Shown here in pieces: positions 35,131 through 47,937 of a DNA stretch of 64,000 nucleotides (position 1 is its first letter; the number at the start of each line of letters is the position of its first letter). The notes below the pieces were generated by a model, which was given only the letters and a program-made list of their open reading frames with translations, ran no database searches and was not told the origin of the DNA. A program made the position numbers and the translations under genes. The stretch covers positions 42,292,663 through 42,356,662 of the forward strand of contig CM076943.1 in NCBI GenBank assembly GCA_039566865.1, given 5' to 3'. The stretch is from Aurelia coerulea. Taxonomy: Eukaryota; Cnidaria; Scyphozoa; Semaeostomeae; Ulmaridae.

Positions 35131-37064
35131 AAACGCACTAACCAACCAGGAACAAGCTGAGAATGGCATTGGTCATGTAATCAACGAACATTCTAGAAGG
35201 AACGATGTGATGCACTATCTGCCACGCAAATTGAAACATCCAACAAAAGAAAGTGAAATCGATAACGATATCTCCATTGTATAAATTAATTCAATAGCTG
35301 TTAAAGTATATATTTATTATGTACTTGGCTATTGTTTGAAACTGTAATCTTAAAGTTCTTTTGTAAATTGAAAGAATCAGAAAGAACCAAGATTTTACAA
35401 AAACGAATAACTGCACGCAGCAGGCTAATAATTTCCGCAATTTGCTAGCAAATTAAATCTGGGAGGTTTCGTCACATGACTATCATGTGATTATCTGCAC
35501 GACGGAAGGGGCTCAGTGCACAAGCGCACAGGAAGATAAAGTCTGCATGGCTGGCACAACATTTTTCTTATACGCCACCCAGCCCTCTTGCTCGTACGGA
35601 TATACTTCACTGTCATATGTTGAGTGGGAAGGATGATTTGGGCTTTCAGACGAATTGAAATTTCTTCCTTTCCTAATTGTATGGGGTAGGGCGGGATAAT
35701 GTGGGTCTACGGGGGGAAAGAGGGTCTAATGCATGAGCTTTTTGCTAGAAATATCCTTCCCCGTCAAATCGAAGTAAGGTTGGCTATTGTTCTTGTAATG
35801 TTTACATGATAAGCTGCCTTTTATATCAATCATTCGTCTTAAATTTATCTCCACTCATTTTATAAAATAATTTTACTGAACGGCCTACTGTACAAGAATC
35901 TCAAAGCCCAGAAAAGCATTCTCCTACTGTTATTTAGCTTTTTCTGTGAACATGAGGCGAGAGTTTGGTATTTTACAAATAAAAAAGCCAAAGTTATTTT
36001 TATGTTTATTTTTTTACCGGAGGGGTAATGGCCTGCTAAGAATTCAGCCATAACTCAATTTCATGCTTAAAATGTTCGTACTTTTATTCACCCTGCCACC
36101 TTATTTTGTGTCTAAAATTCGAAAAGAGCTTTACTATTACTGCGGTTGCTGTCTTTTAACTTGTAAATGGAAAACAAACTGCAGACATGTTTATTTTATC
36201 ATTGTCTATGTCAAAACCATGCAGTAAAGGATCTCACCGGGGTGTAAAACTTGGCAAAGTACTGGATATGTTTATTGCTGAGCACTGCTACAAAGCTGGA
36301 ACAAAGGTACCCTGGGTGCCAGAGGCAATGAAACATTTAGATTAAGAACACAGGCAATGTGAACGTTCTTGAACCGTAAAAACTCTGCAGTGGATCAACA
36401 GTGAACTAGTGAACTGATAAGAATGTAAACATGGTTAGAACTAAAAGCTACTTCAAGTTTTGTTCTCCTGTTCAGATAGATTATTATTATCAGGGTAGGG
36501 TAGAGTGGGGGTAATATGGGTCAAAATTAAGCGAAATCTCAAAATGCATTGCTGGTAAAACGACAATAAAGTACAAACACTTTCAAATTGACATTCAGCC
36601 CTTCTTTGGTTCTTGACATTCTTGACATTCAGTCCAAAAAGCTCAGCTCTGATAGAGGCAGTTAGATATTTGTTTTTAATTTTCTATTTGGCAACTAAGA
36701 TAGGCCCACTTTTTCTCACGAGCGGGATCTATTTTCAAAGCGTGTACAATATCGGAATATATAAATAATCAATAATTAAATAATTAAAAAAATCAATGGA
36801 ATTATATTTCCCAACTATTTTCTTTTCGATAAAGCCCTAATATTTGCCTTTTATCGCAAGCAATCCTGTTCCTGCGTCGAAAATAAAACTACATTCTTAT
36901 GCGGTGATCCACTATCGTTTCACTTGGAAGGCAGTGATCGCATTTGTTGGATTGCAAGACGGCACATGAGTTTGAAAATATTTCAGTTTCCATGATAAAA
37001 ATGTGTGATGAATCGATAGTAGAACCACGAGCCACTGTGTCTCATTTTTGAAAGTAGTCTCGAA

Positions 37065-37376
37065 GAGGGGCGGATCCAGCCCGAAGTTGAGGGGGGGGCA
37101 ACTTGCAAAGTGGGCGCCAAATATACGATAGGAATTGAGCGCGCCGAAGGCGCGCGAAAATTTTTTGGATGCTTTTCAAAGAAAACTCTTTGATTTACTG
37201 CTAAATAACGCCTTGATTTATATATTTCCCCCACATTTAAATCGAAACAGTTGAAAAATTATGCGTTAGAGTCAGGAAGAGGGGCGCTTTTCTCGCCAAA
37301 AGAGGGGCGCCAAGCTGAGTTTTCATCGTGAAGGGGGGGCAATTGCCCCCACTTGCCCCCCCTAAATCCGCCACTG
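37065..37376. mobile_element. hAT-like MITE, 8-bp target duplication
   Basis: Starts GAGGGGCGGATCCAG and ends CTAAATCCGCCACTG, flanked exactly by GTCTCGAA. The paralogous site at about 23030-23040 is empty. Confidence 0.8.
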
Positions 37377-37384
37377 GTCTCGAA

Positions 37385-37590
37385 TCTGGAGAGTACCCAA
37401 TGCGGAAGAAGGCTAACATCATTCCAATTCACAAAAAGGGTAACAGGCAATGTAAAAGTTACTATCGGCCTGTTGCTCTGCTGCCTTTATTTTTGGTAAA
37501 TGTTTGAAAAGCTGGTATGTAATCTATATACATCTCACAGGAAATGGGTTACTGACTTACCACCAATCTGGTTTCCACCTGGGTGACTCA
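37385..37590 (+). pseudogene. LINE reverse transcriptase, first piece
   Basis: ANIIPIHKKGNRQCKSYYRP, then VALLP and LTYHQSGFHLGDS, the N-terminal reverse transcriptase motifs of a non-LTR element. Continued at 38440 and 39561 around two nested insertions. Confidence 0.7.
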
Positions 37591-37594
37591 TATT

Positions 37595-38425
37595 TTATAT
37601 TTCATATTTGATTCTTTTAAGGAGGGTTGCCCTTCAACAAGTTGGTTTTCAAGGGGCCCTCCGACAAAAACACTAATTACAATCTAAAAAAACTAAGTAA
37701 AAGATATCAAATAAATTAAACTATAAAACCCTTATTTACAATATTCAAAACCTATGTACAATAATTTTCAAGATTTACAGTGAAAAAGAAAGAAAAAAGT
37801 TTTGCTTCTAAATAGTTTTTTTGAAACTATACAGAGATGTTGCCTGTTTTGAATCGGCTGACAGGCTATTCCATAGTTTAGCACCTCTATAGGAAAAACA
37901 TTTCTGGCCATTTGTTGACCTTTTCATCGGTAACCTCAAATCGTTCTCCGTATTACGAAGGCTATATGATGAGCAGAGTGAATTTCGGGTGAAGAGGTCA
38001 CACAGGTATTGTGGAGCCAGCTCATTCAGGGACTTGAAGACCATTGTCTTTGATTCGCCAGTAATCAGTTCGTCAACGGTCTTCCATCCCAGCTTTTCAA
38101 TAAGAGGTCTGCTTGGGGCATCGAAGCTGCTATTCGTTATTATTCTAGCAGCACGCTTTTAAAGTTTTTGCAGCTGATTAATTTCGGTGGAAGCAGCGCA
38201 GCCCCAAACAGAACAGCAGTATCGAAAATGGGGCTCCACAATGCCTGTATAGAGGGTTTGCAAAGTTTCTTTCGGAAGAAAAGACTTGGCATGTTTTAAA
38301 AATCCAACTGCCCTGGAGACCTTGGCAGAAACTGCCTTGATCTGTTCTTTCCAGTCCAAAGAGCAGTCAATTTGCAAACTCAACGATCAAGCAGCTCTTG
38401 TGCCTATATTACCCATTGTATATAC
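37595..38425 (-). pseudogene. LINE 3' fragment nested in another LINE
   Basis: Minus-strand reading: DCSLDWKEQIKAVSAKVSRA, FRYCCSVWGCAASTEINQLQ, KRAARIITNSSFDAPSRPLI, then MVFKSLNELAPQYLCDLF and RGAKLWNSLS. C-terminal region of a CR1-like polyprotein, with at least one stop near 38160. It interrupts the plus-strand LINE. Confidence 0.72.
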
Positions 38426-38439
38426 AGTGCATTTGACGA

Positions 38440-38950
38440 AATTCCAAAGAAGGAAACCTGACCTGTCTAAGGTCTTCGATAGAGTGTGGGATGAAGGTCT
38501 TCTCTATAAACTTGAATGCAATGGAATATCAGGAAAACTTTGGGCACTATCAAGTAATTTTCTTGCCAACAGGGAGCAACGGGTATTATCAAACAGCAAA
38601 AATTCTGATTGGAATTGAATAACTGCCGGAGTACTTCACGGCTCAGTATTGGGCCCCTTAGTCTTTACGTCAACGATATACTAGAAAATATTACAAATGA
38701 CATTAGGCTGTTTGCGGATGCTAGATCGATTTTTTCTGTTGTTAAGAATGGGAATACATCTGCTGAGGAGCTGAATAGAGATTTAGAAAGTTTGCGTTTG
38801 TGGGCATGGCAGTGGAAGATGCACTTCAATTCTGAAAAGACAGAGGAGGCTCTTTTCTCCACCAAGGGAGCAAAAGTAGATCATCCTGTGCTGATGTCAG
38901 GAAATGACGCGGTAGAAAAGAAAATTGAGCACAAGCATCTTGGCATGATC
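38440..38950 (+). pseudogene. LINE reverse transcriptase, second piece
   Basis: DLSKVFDRVWDEGLLYKLEC, then HGSVLGPL and LFADARSIFSVVKN (the FADD box mutated to FADA), then RLWAWQWKMHFNSEKTEEAL. Frame changes near 38620. It stops at HLGMI, where the MITE 38951-39560 begins. Confidence 0.75.
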
Positions 38951-39560
38951 AACAAGGACAGATTTTGTAAGACAATAGCATGAGTTGCTTTTGTTGACAC
39001 CTGAATTCAAAGCGATTTGCGATCGCAGACAAAGGAAATTCCCTCAACCAGTTCTTCAAAACAAACGAACCCGCAAAAGTTTCTCTGCAACCCAGCAAGC
39101 TAGCGGCTAGCGCACTTGTTGTGCATTCCACAAATTATTTTTAAGAGCAAAAATGGGCATATATCGAAAGAAGAAGGATATATCTAAATAATTACCTCAA
39201 GCATTTTCTTTATTTTGTTCAGAAGCTGAGCAGTAAGTATTTTCATTACACCCAAAAAAATTAGAGAATTAAATCGCCTCCCAATCGGCTTTTGAACCAG
39301 ATAAATAGAACACCCAAGGTAGATGTGCAGATATATCCTTCTTCTTTTGATCTAGGTATGCTCATATTTGCTCTTAAAAACAACTTCTGGAACGCACAAC
39401 AAGCGAGCTAGCTACCTGGGTTTCAGAGAAACTTTTGCGGCTTTGTTAGTTTTGAATTACTGGTTGAGGCATTTTCCTTTGTCTGTGATTGCCCATTCCT
39501 TTGAATTCAGGTGTCAACAAAAACAACTCATGCTATTGTCTTACAAAATCTGTCCTTGTT
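38951..39560. mobile_element. 610-bp palindromic MITE inside the LINE
   Basis: Ends AACAAGGACAGATTTTGTAA and its complement; arms of about 200 bp. Same family as 40972-41571. The LINE frame (HLGMI / ILDAKLSF) continues on the other side; only ATC is clearly duplicated at the junction. Confidence 0.75.
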
Positions 39561-40015
39561 GTATCCTCGATGCAAAATTGAGCTTTCAGTTACACATTAG
39601 GGAGGCAATTTCTAAGGCAAGAAAAGTCATCGGCATGATATGGTACCTCTGTAAATAAGTTTCTAGGGACGCTCTTGAACAGATTTATAAACTATATGCG
39701 AGAGCACACCTTGATTACTGTGACATTATTTTACATAAGAATGATCCAGAATTAACGTTGAATGTCACCAAATGGTTGAAACAGACCCAATACCTGGCAG
39801 CATTGGCAGTAACAGGTACGTGGAGGGGTACAAGCAGACAGATGCTTTATGAGGAACTTAGACATGCTCCAAGTCTATTCAGTGGACTTTCAGCATTAAA
39901 AAGAATACAATTACTCCTGCGGTGGCGTAATTTACAGGGCCCTAATGATAACAGTATGCTTGTCATACTGATAGGTTATTCCTGTTTAAAAATTAGTGTA
40001 CTAATAAATTAAGCT
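39561..40015 (+). pseudogene. LINE reverse transcriptase, third piece
   Basis: ILDAKLSFQLHIREAISKAR, then LYARAHLDYCDIILHKNDPE and TGTWRGTSRQMLYEELR, the thumb and C-terminal region, with one stop near 39655. Confidence 0.7.
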
Positions 40016-40971
40016 ACTAAGGTGACGCTGCGAAGTTTTTTGTCGAATCAAGAAAGAGGTCTCTTCGGGACTAAATTCGTGAATTTGATTGTAAAGTTCA
40101 GAGTCAGATTTCCACCAAAATGTGATCCTAAGCACGAGGTTTCTTATTTGTACTTGGCTATGATTGAGGAGATTCCACAGCACAGCGAGTTAACAGCTTA
40201 GGCCAAACCGTCTGGTTTGGAGTTGGACGCAAATTTGGACTTTCAAGGTTCATATTCCAACTCTTGATGCACCAATATCAACAAACTAGGTATTTATCTT
40301 CAAATTAACTGTCACAGAGTACTTTAAGACTTATTAGGGGTCGATTTGACATAAATTCTTATCGCTAGCCCCGATCAAATCTGTTACATATTTTTGGGAC
40401 ACCCGGTATATCGTTGCGCTATTGTAATACAACAACAGCAACAGAATAGTAGCATATTAACATAGCGGCAGAATGCTTCAATGATTTCGATGCGGTCAAC
40501 GTTTGTAACTCGAGATTTGGTTTTCTCTCCCTAAAAGCCAAACTAATAACGGAATATAGTTTAATTATACATCATTCGATGCACAAGCATGTGGGGATTC
40601 TAACCATTACAAATTGGCAAATATTGTAAAATGAAATTTTCCATGCAAATTTATTGCTTAAAAGAGTGTACCACCTTCAACAGCTATTTTGTACCCTTAC
40701 ATTTGAGGTACCGAGATCTGATTTATATCAGCAGGAAATGCAGATCTTAAGCTTCCATAGAGTGTCTGGGATTTTTAAAATTCCTCCTCCCCTTAAAACT
40801 ATATGCTGTAGAAAATTGCAAATAAAGTTTCTACCCTCCCACAGATGTATTTGGTTATAAAAGACGGGCCAGGGGACATTCAAAGATTTTGGGACATATT
40901 TGCTAGCGTCAAGTCTGCCCTGACCGTGTGCAAATTTTCGAGCCATTCAATTGGTTCAAAGGGCAGACAAT
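40016..40971. other. No gene seen
   Basis: Near 40390-40410 there is a mariner-like end (GGGACACCCGGTATA). The rest shows no motif. Some bases around 39898-40035 resemble 61867-61930 (CTCCTGCGG-GGCGTAA and GACGCTGCGAAG). Confidence 0.45.
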
Positions 40972-41571
40972 AACAAGGGCAGATTTTGTAATACAATAGC
41001 AACAGTTGTATTTGATTGACACCTCAATTCAAAGCGATTAGCGATTGCAGACAAAGGAAATTCTCTCAACCAGCAATTCAAAACAAACAAAGCCACAAAA
41101 GTTTCTTTGAAACCCAGGTAGCTAGCTCGCTCGTTGTGCATTTCAGAAACTGTTTTTAAGGGCAAACATGAGCGTAGATCGAAAGAAGAAGGATGCATCT
41201 ACACATCTGCCGCGGGCATTTTATTTGTTTGGTTCAAAAGCCGTTTAGGAGGCGATTCAATTCTCTTATTTTTTTGGGTGTTATCAAAACATTTGCTGCT
41301 CAGCTTCTGGACCAAAGAAATAAAATGCCTGCGGCAGATGTGTAGATATATCCTTCTTCTTTTGATCTATGCTCATGTTTGCCCTTAAAAATAATTTCTG
41401 GAATGCACAGCGAGCGAGCTAGCTACCTGGGTTTCAGAGAAAATTTTACGGTCTTGTTTGTTTTGAATTACTGGTTGATAGAACTTCCTTTGTCTGTGAT
41501 CGCTAATCGCTTTGAATTGAGGTGTCAACAAAAGCAACTCGTGCTATTGTATTACAAAATCTGCCCTTGTT
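40972..41571. mobile_element. 600-bp palindromic MITE, 9-bp target duplication
   Basis: Ends AACAAGGGCAGATTTTGTAA and its complement, flanked exactly by GCAGACAAT (40963-40971 and 41572-41580). The inner arms pair through CTGCCGCGGGCATTTTATTT. This copy sets the 9-bp duplication size for the family. Confidence 0.85.
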
Positions 41572-41580
41572 GCAGACAAT

Positions 41581-42536
41581 AGCTTTTTCGTAGCGGTACC
41601 ACATGGATTTGTGTGAGTCCGGAGAAAACAGGATTTTACCCATGGCACTTGCAATGTACACATCGGGATCACGTAAGCCACATTGTAATCCGGACAGGAA
41701 CGCCAGAGAGGGGGACACGGGGGGGGCAAGGAGGGCAAGGGGGGCAAAGGTGCCCTTTCAATGAAAAACATTAATTTACTTTGAAACTTGATAGAACAGC
41801 CGCCATATAGATTAATTCCCTTGTCAGAAACACACCAGTATTGTTGGGGAGATCTGTCGACCAGAATCTTGACCGTGTTTAGCAAGTGGCCTGGTTCGGC
41901 AAAAGTTGTCGATACTGGGCAGCCGCAGTAGGAATTTAGTTGGCGGCCATGTTTATGTTGTTGTGTTGTCGGTTGTCACATTCGCACAATCATTGAACAA
42001 AAGAGAATCAATCGATAGTATTGTGATTGGCTGGTAGGCAACCAAACAACAATGCAAATTTTGACAACTACTCCTTAAGCTACTTGCAAAAGAGGGCCTA
42101 TCTTTACCAAACAACTGGATAAAATCGGCAAAAAAACTATCCAAATACCTGCTTCAGAGGATTCATTTGTAGTTTAATAGAGTTTAATACGGATATTTTT
42201 GGTTTCTAATCAATTAACTAATTAACCTATAACAATGTGATAAAATGCAAAAGTTGTTTGCTCAATAATGATGATTAAAAACCATTATTTTTGCATACTT
42301 AAGGTGAGATCAAGTATCTTCATCAATATTTGAAGTCATTCCACGAGTTTTGCATGGAAAAATAACTAAAGATTAGAATATGACATCATAAACGTTTATG
42401 GCGTCATAGAGTTAACAAATTGCTAATGTCTGTAATTATAAATGAATTATATATCAAACGAAAATACTCATTAAGATGAATCGAATGGTACATGTATCGT
42501 TGAAAGTTAATAACAAAGAAAGAAATTATAACTATT
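41581..42536. other. No gene seen
   Basis: AT-rich, with a G-rich stretch at 41707-41745. The segment 42000-42480 partly mirrors 42780-43180 across the left end of the following element. Confidence 0.45.
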
Positions 42537-42540
42537 TTAA

Positions 42541-43341
42541 CCCTATTTTAACCGGGGGGGGGCGTTTTTCGCCCCCCCTATCGGATTTTTCTTAATAGCT
42601 CCCAAACGATGCCACCTACAATGCTGAAACTTCTTGACTTTTCCTAAAATTTAGTTGGCAATCAGAAAATAGAAATTTCAATACCTATTGTTTGACCACG
42701 TGACCACCACATGCCCATATTTGGAGAGTGGTCGAGTACTTTCATTTGATATATAATTTATTCATATTTGCTGACATCAGCAGTTTATTATTTCTATGAC
42801 GTCATCAATCTTTATGACGTCATGTTCCTAATGAATGAGTAATTTTTCATACAAAACTGATGGAATTGCCTCAAATATCGATGAAGGTACTTGATTTCAC
42901 CAATAATATGCGAAATTAATGGTTTTAAATCATAATTATTGAGCTAATAATTTTGCATTGAATCAAATTTTCATTATTTAATTAGTTGATTTATTAGAAA
43001 CCATAAATATCCGTACGAAACCATATGAAACTACAAATTAATGATATCAAACAGGTATTTAGATGGTTTTTTGCCAATTTTATCTAGCTATTTGCTAATA
43101 ATGAGCCCTTTTCTGCAAATAGCTCGATTTTCTCAAAATTTGCATTGTTTTTGGTTGCCTAGCAACCAATCACGTGACTATTTATTGATTGATGCTATTT
43201 TTAGATTCTCCATTGTTCAATTATGACACAGTGCAAGTTTCATTGTCATAGCTCTTATACTTGCGGAGAAAAACAGGGGGGGCGAAAAGCGCCCCCCCCC
43301 CCGGTAGAAAATCACTTTTTTTTTACCCGGTTAAAATAGGG
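42541..43341. mobile_element. piggyBac-like palindromic element, TTAA target
   Basis: Ends CCCTATTTTAACCGGGGGG and its complement, TTAA on both sides, 801 bp. The interior contains TGACGTCATCA-type inverted stretches. Confidence 0.75.
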
Positions 43342-43464
43342 TTAAAGAATTTCTTTGTGACTACTCTCCAAATATGGGCAAGTCAAAAACGAACCCCCCC
43401 CCCCCCCAGTACAAAATACCCAAAAATTCGCCAGTACAAATAGGTATAAGAAATGGTCCTTCTG

Positions 43465-43605
43465 TCAATATGCGAAGAACAGCATGATTGAAACAGCAGC
43501 AAATATTGTCAGCATTCCTTGAAGAGCAAGCATCGTAGATCTTGCTGAGTTACCTGGGTTGGTTGAGCTGAATGTGTTGCACAAATTTGTGGTGCAACAT
43601 TTACG
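43465..43605 (-). CDS. Gene 3 exon 3, knot motif, stalk and GPI signal
   Basis: Acceptor TTTCAG, then RKCCTTNLCN, a Ser/Asn/Pro stalk and a tail ending SIMLFFAY and TGA; 47 codons including the stop. The stalk length lies between those of genes 1 and 2. Confidence 0.84.
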   Translation of the reverse strand, partial: RKCCTTNLCNTFSSTNPGNSARSTMLALQGMLTIFAAVSIMLFFAY

Positions 43606-46600
43606 CTGAAAGATCAAGAGAATAAAATTAAATTCCTTCCTTCTCGATTAGCAGTCAGGTGAGACTTCGTTTACGCTACCGGGTGCGCCATAATAAACTA
43701 TGCACTTTTGACAGGCCACAATAAATTGTACACTGGTCCGATTCCGAAGAATTTTCAAGCTTTCTGCCAAAGATTAAGTCATAAGTGACTTATGACTAAA
43801 TCTTTGGCAGGAAGCTTGAATTAGATTCCAGGACTTTTTTGCAAATTTTTTCATTTTCAGGATCTAGAGCTATAGAAGCGAGTTTCTTAAAATTTTCGTT
43901 AACACCTGGCGCTACCAACTGACCTAAACAAGATGGCAACGCTCTTCGCCGCAGAGAGGAACTATATGGATAGAGGATCATTTGACTCCTGTATCACTCT
44001 GCAGAAATACAAAGAGATAGACGATGCATTTGGCAGTAATTGGCGTCGTATCTTGGCAATTGCTTATCTACACTAATCAATTTTTGATCCTCTTTTCCTT
44101 CATTCGGTTGAGGATACATAATAAGGTGCTGGTTAGACCCCTTCTCCGTCATTCGGTTAACCCTATCTCACCTGGGTCCACCCCCCCTCCCCCAACCAAA
44201 CTTTTATTCGCCAGTGCTGAAATATGCAAAGCAGGATGCCAAGATTTCGCTACTTTGACTTTATATCTATACTGTATCGAATGATGAAAATTTCAAGATT
44301 CTAAATATAGCACCGTAACCATGGCAACCAATGTTTTACTTTGTAGTCAACAAAATTTGTATATTTTTTTTTCAATTGTTGCAATTATCAATCTAAAATA
44401 TATGCCAAATTATACCTACACATGTATTTAATCATATCCAACTCAAATTGAAACAAACAATTTCAATTTAGTGCCTCATTTCATTGTTTCAATCATGTTG
44501 GTAATAATCATGAAAATCATAACTTAATATCTTCTTATTGTCATAGCAACAAAAACAATAGAGATAATTTGATTTAATTACGTGATTTTGATTGTTTGCA
44601 TCAAAGTCCATCTATTTACCAAGTTTAAAGATTATAGCTACTATAACAGCGAAGAAAAAGAGGGGGGGGGGAGTGGAATCAACCCCGCCCTGGTATTGAC
44701 CGCTTCAAAACGCCCAGGTGAGATAGGGTTAAATTTCAAAAGGCTCGACATGAATAAACAAAGAGAAAACGTTTTCAGAGTGATTTGGGGGTTTATCCGT
44801 TCATGGCGCTTCTTTGACCATTGAGCCATTTTGAATTTGTTTGATCTCGAGAAAACCTGATCACGTGAAAGTGGTGATCACCACAAGAGTTCTAACTTTT
44901 CATTGGCTAAGAAATCAGATCTATTTTTAGATTGCCCAGTCCCCTGCATATGCAGGGCTGAGTTGGCTATTTATCTCCGTCATTAACTAACTTCAAGTTG
45001 ATGGCTGAGTCTCTTACTATTTGTAGTTTCTTATGAAAAAATACGTGCGATAGCTACGACAAAAGTACAGTGATGTGAATTTAACATTAATCAATTGCTA
45101 ATCACTCTCAAAATGTTCCTTAATAGTTAACTTTTTCCTTTTTTTTTGATAATGATATTCTGCTGCGAGAGAAGAAATATTAATCTTGAAAGCTCAAATC
45201 TGAACCAGAACTTTGGCCTCTTTCCTGAAGCATATCGAAATTGAACAACTATCCAATGGGTGACTTCTGACAAACAGAACATGATATGATCTAATAGTGT
45301 TCAAATTGTTAGAGAAATCTTATCAAGGATATTCTTGATTTATTCACTGTGCTTCAAGAATTTGTTTGTGCTTTCAAGATCAATACTTCTGCTCTCAAAG
45401 CACCAATACCAATTACCAACAAACGAGGTAGGTATATCCTTACCGTGCGTTTGTCTGGGACACCTGGTATTCTGAACTTACCGCGAAAGTGGTTCCTTGG
45501 TAGTGTTCAACAGAGTCGGCGCATGCTTTGGGTTTCTCGCAACCTTTATGGTATTTCTTTCCACCCATTGCTGATGTCTCAGTGGCAACTAGGCAATAGA
45601 GCAATTTTCCACTTGGGCATGTTATTACTGTTTGGCTTTTTGTACATGCTTCTATGGATGGTTCATTTAAGCAAGCATAACACTGCAAGGACACACCTGA
45701 AACAAGATCAAGTTATAGACTTATTATTATTACTAGATGTAACATCAGTCAGCGAATGCTGCAGATTAGTACTTGCACCAAGTGCGATTGTAGCGAAGCA
45801 AATTTTATAGAAATGAATTGAATGATTATCACTAAGGAAACGTTCATTGTGTTTGGAATTTACATTTAGGTAATGGTTAGACTTGCCTAAAGTCTACTTC
45901 TTCAATTGTAATAAAGAGTTCTCGTAGCTGCGATGGATCTAGTTTGTTTCTACAGAGGAAGATGACTGCTTGAAAGGTATATTGTCTGTGATGGGTAGGT
46001 CAGGAAAACATTAATTTTTGTACTAAAAGTTTACTTTCAATGTTTAAGCTCCAAGCGATTTTGTTGTGTGTGCGAGAACTCCCGCTAGTTTACGCCGCTT
46101 TGAAACAGGGGACCCACTTTATAAGAATAATGGTATGAGTCCCTATTGAGCAACTGATATCAGCAAATCAAAGAACGCGGGAAAACAAGGGACGATAAGT
46201 CATAAGTGTAGAAAGGGGCGCCATTTTGACCTATTGCCCCCCCCTGCGATCTCATCCCCAGCACGCCACTGGGTAATGGTTCAAAAGGTAAATGATTTAG
46301 AATGTTGAGTTCTGCATTGTCAGGAATAACCCGTTGTCGTCCATCGACGTAGGGAAGAGTCCTAACGATTTGATCAAGTTTTTAGGCCCCTTTTCAGTCA
46401 TTTTGCAACCATGAAATTTTTGTACAGCTGAATTCATCTGTATTTACAGTGCTCGTAATGGATGAGGAAAATCCGAAAATCACCAAAATGCTTTGATTTT
46501 GGCTTTTAACTAGAATTTGAATCATTCAAATCCATGAAGTACTTGTGGTGCTACGAATTTTAAAAAGTGGGAACTTTTTTCTGACTCACCCGGTTGAGAA

Positions 46601-47889
46601 ATAGTGTGTATACAACACGAAATCTCACTCATTGCATTCGATTGATACTTTCATTGGCAACTATTTTCTGCATGAACTAAGATTAGCCTATTGTATTTGA
46701 TGATTTCGACACAATGCGTGCATATCCTTTCACTAGGAGAGCAATTACTTGCGTAGGCGTTTCTTTGTCCTATTTTTACATTGCCTCTGCTTAGCTCCAT
46801 CAACTACTGTAACTTTTCTCAAAATTAGAAAAGGACACGCTTTTACTTTCAAAATGGTTCTCTTTCAATTTCATGAAACTAAATGAAGAAAAGAGTCATC
46901 TTTTGATATTCGGAGCAAAAAATGATGGAGTGAGAGTGACACTAAATATTGGTGCCTCAGAAATCTCAGAATCTGAAAAATTACTTGGTATAACATTAGA
47001 TCCCAAGTTAAATTTTAATCATCATGTTAGCCAGCTTAGTGTGAAAGCAAGTCAGAAACTTTATGCCTTAGCAAGGGTATCCAATTACATGGATGCGGAC
47101 AAACTCAAACTGATAATGAGGCCTTTTATTATGTCACATTTCAGCTATTGTCCGTTAATTTGGATGTTTCGTGATAGAGCTACAAATAATCGAATAAATA
47201 GAATTCCTGAAAAGGATTTACGAATTGTATACAGAGACACTGAATCCTCCTCCTTTGACGAACTTTTAGTAAAAGATAACTCAGTATCAGTTCACCAAAG
47301 AAACTTGCAGTTGCTTATGATAGAGATTTATAAAACCAAAAACAATTTAAATCCAGCTTTCATGGAAGACATCTTTGTCGAAAGAACGAACAAGTACAAT
47401 CTTAGAAATAATGATGGTCTTCTGGTACCACGGGCAAATACAACTGCTCGGTATAGAAACCATACGTTATGTTGGAAGTAGACTTTGGCAAACATGACCT
47501 TGAAACTAAAGAGTCTTCCACTTTAAGGGTCTTTAAGGGTCGTATTAAAAGTTGGGTTACAGACAAATGCAACTGCAAGCTTTGCAAGACATATGTCAAG
47601 AATCTTGGCTATATTTAGTTTAAATTTGTAATTAGATTTTAGATTTTAGAGAGTATGTAAAATGGGTTTTCTTTGTACATAGTTGGCTTTAATTAGCTGT
47701 TCAGCTACTCTTGTCACCAGCTTGAAATAAATTATTATTATTTATTATTATTATGAATGTTACGTACAAATGAATTAACATTTGGAATTACTGTCCAAGA
47801 TATCGGGTCACATCTAGTGTCCTTAGATATCAAGAACCTGTCTGATGATTCTCGCCGTGCCTAGAAGGGTTGACTTCTGGATTAACTCA

Positions 47890-47937
<48 letters not shown>

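Larger units (their letters stand above)
32340..37064. repeat. Duplication unit 2: flank upstream of Ly6 gene 2
   Basis: Direct paralogue of unit 1. It carries its own insertions at 32944-34208 and 34952-35130 and lacks those of unit 1 at 17217, 18686, 18796 and 21934. Confidence 0.8.

Noticed and set aside
45349..45810. 153-codon open frame on the plus strand
   Set aside because: It is the reverse complement of Ly6 gene 3 exon 2 and its flanks; the minus-strand reading carries the LU cysteine pattern and splice sites.
45869..46282. GGTAATGGTT at both ends of a possible hAT-like insertion
   Set aside because: Only the right end (CGCCACTG) is recognisable; no matching left terminal repeat follows the first copy.
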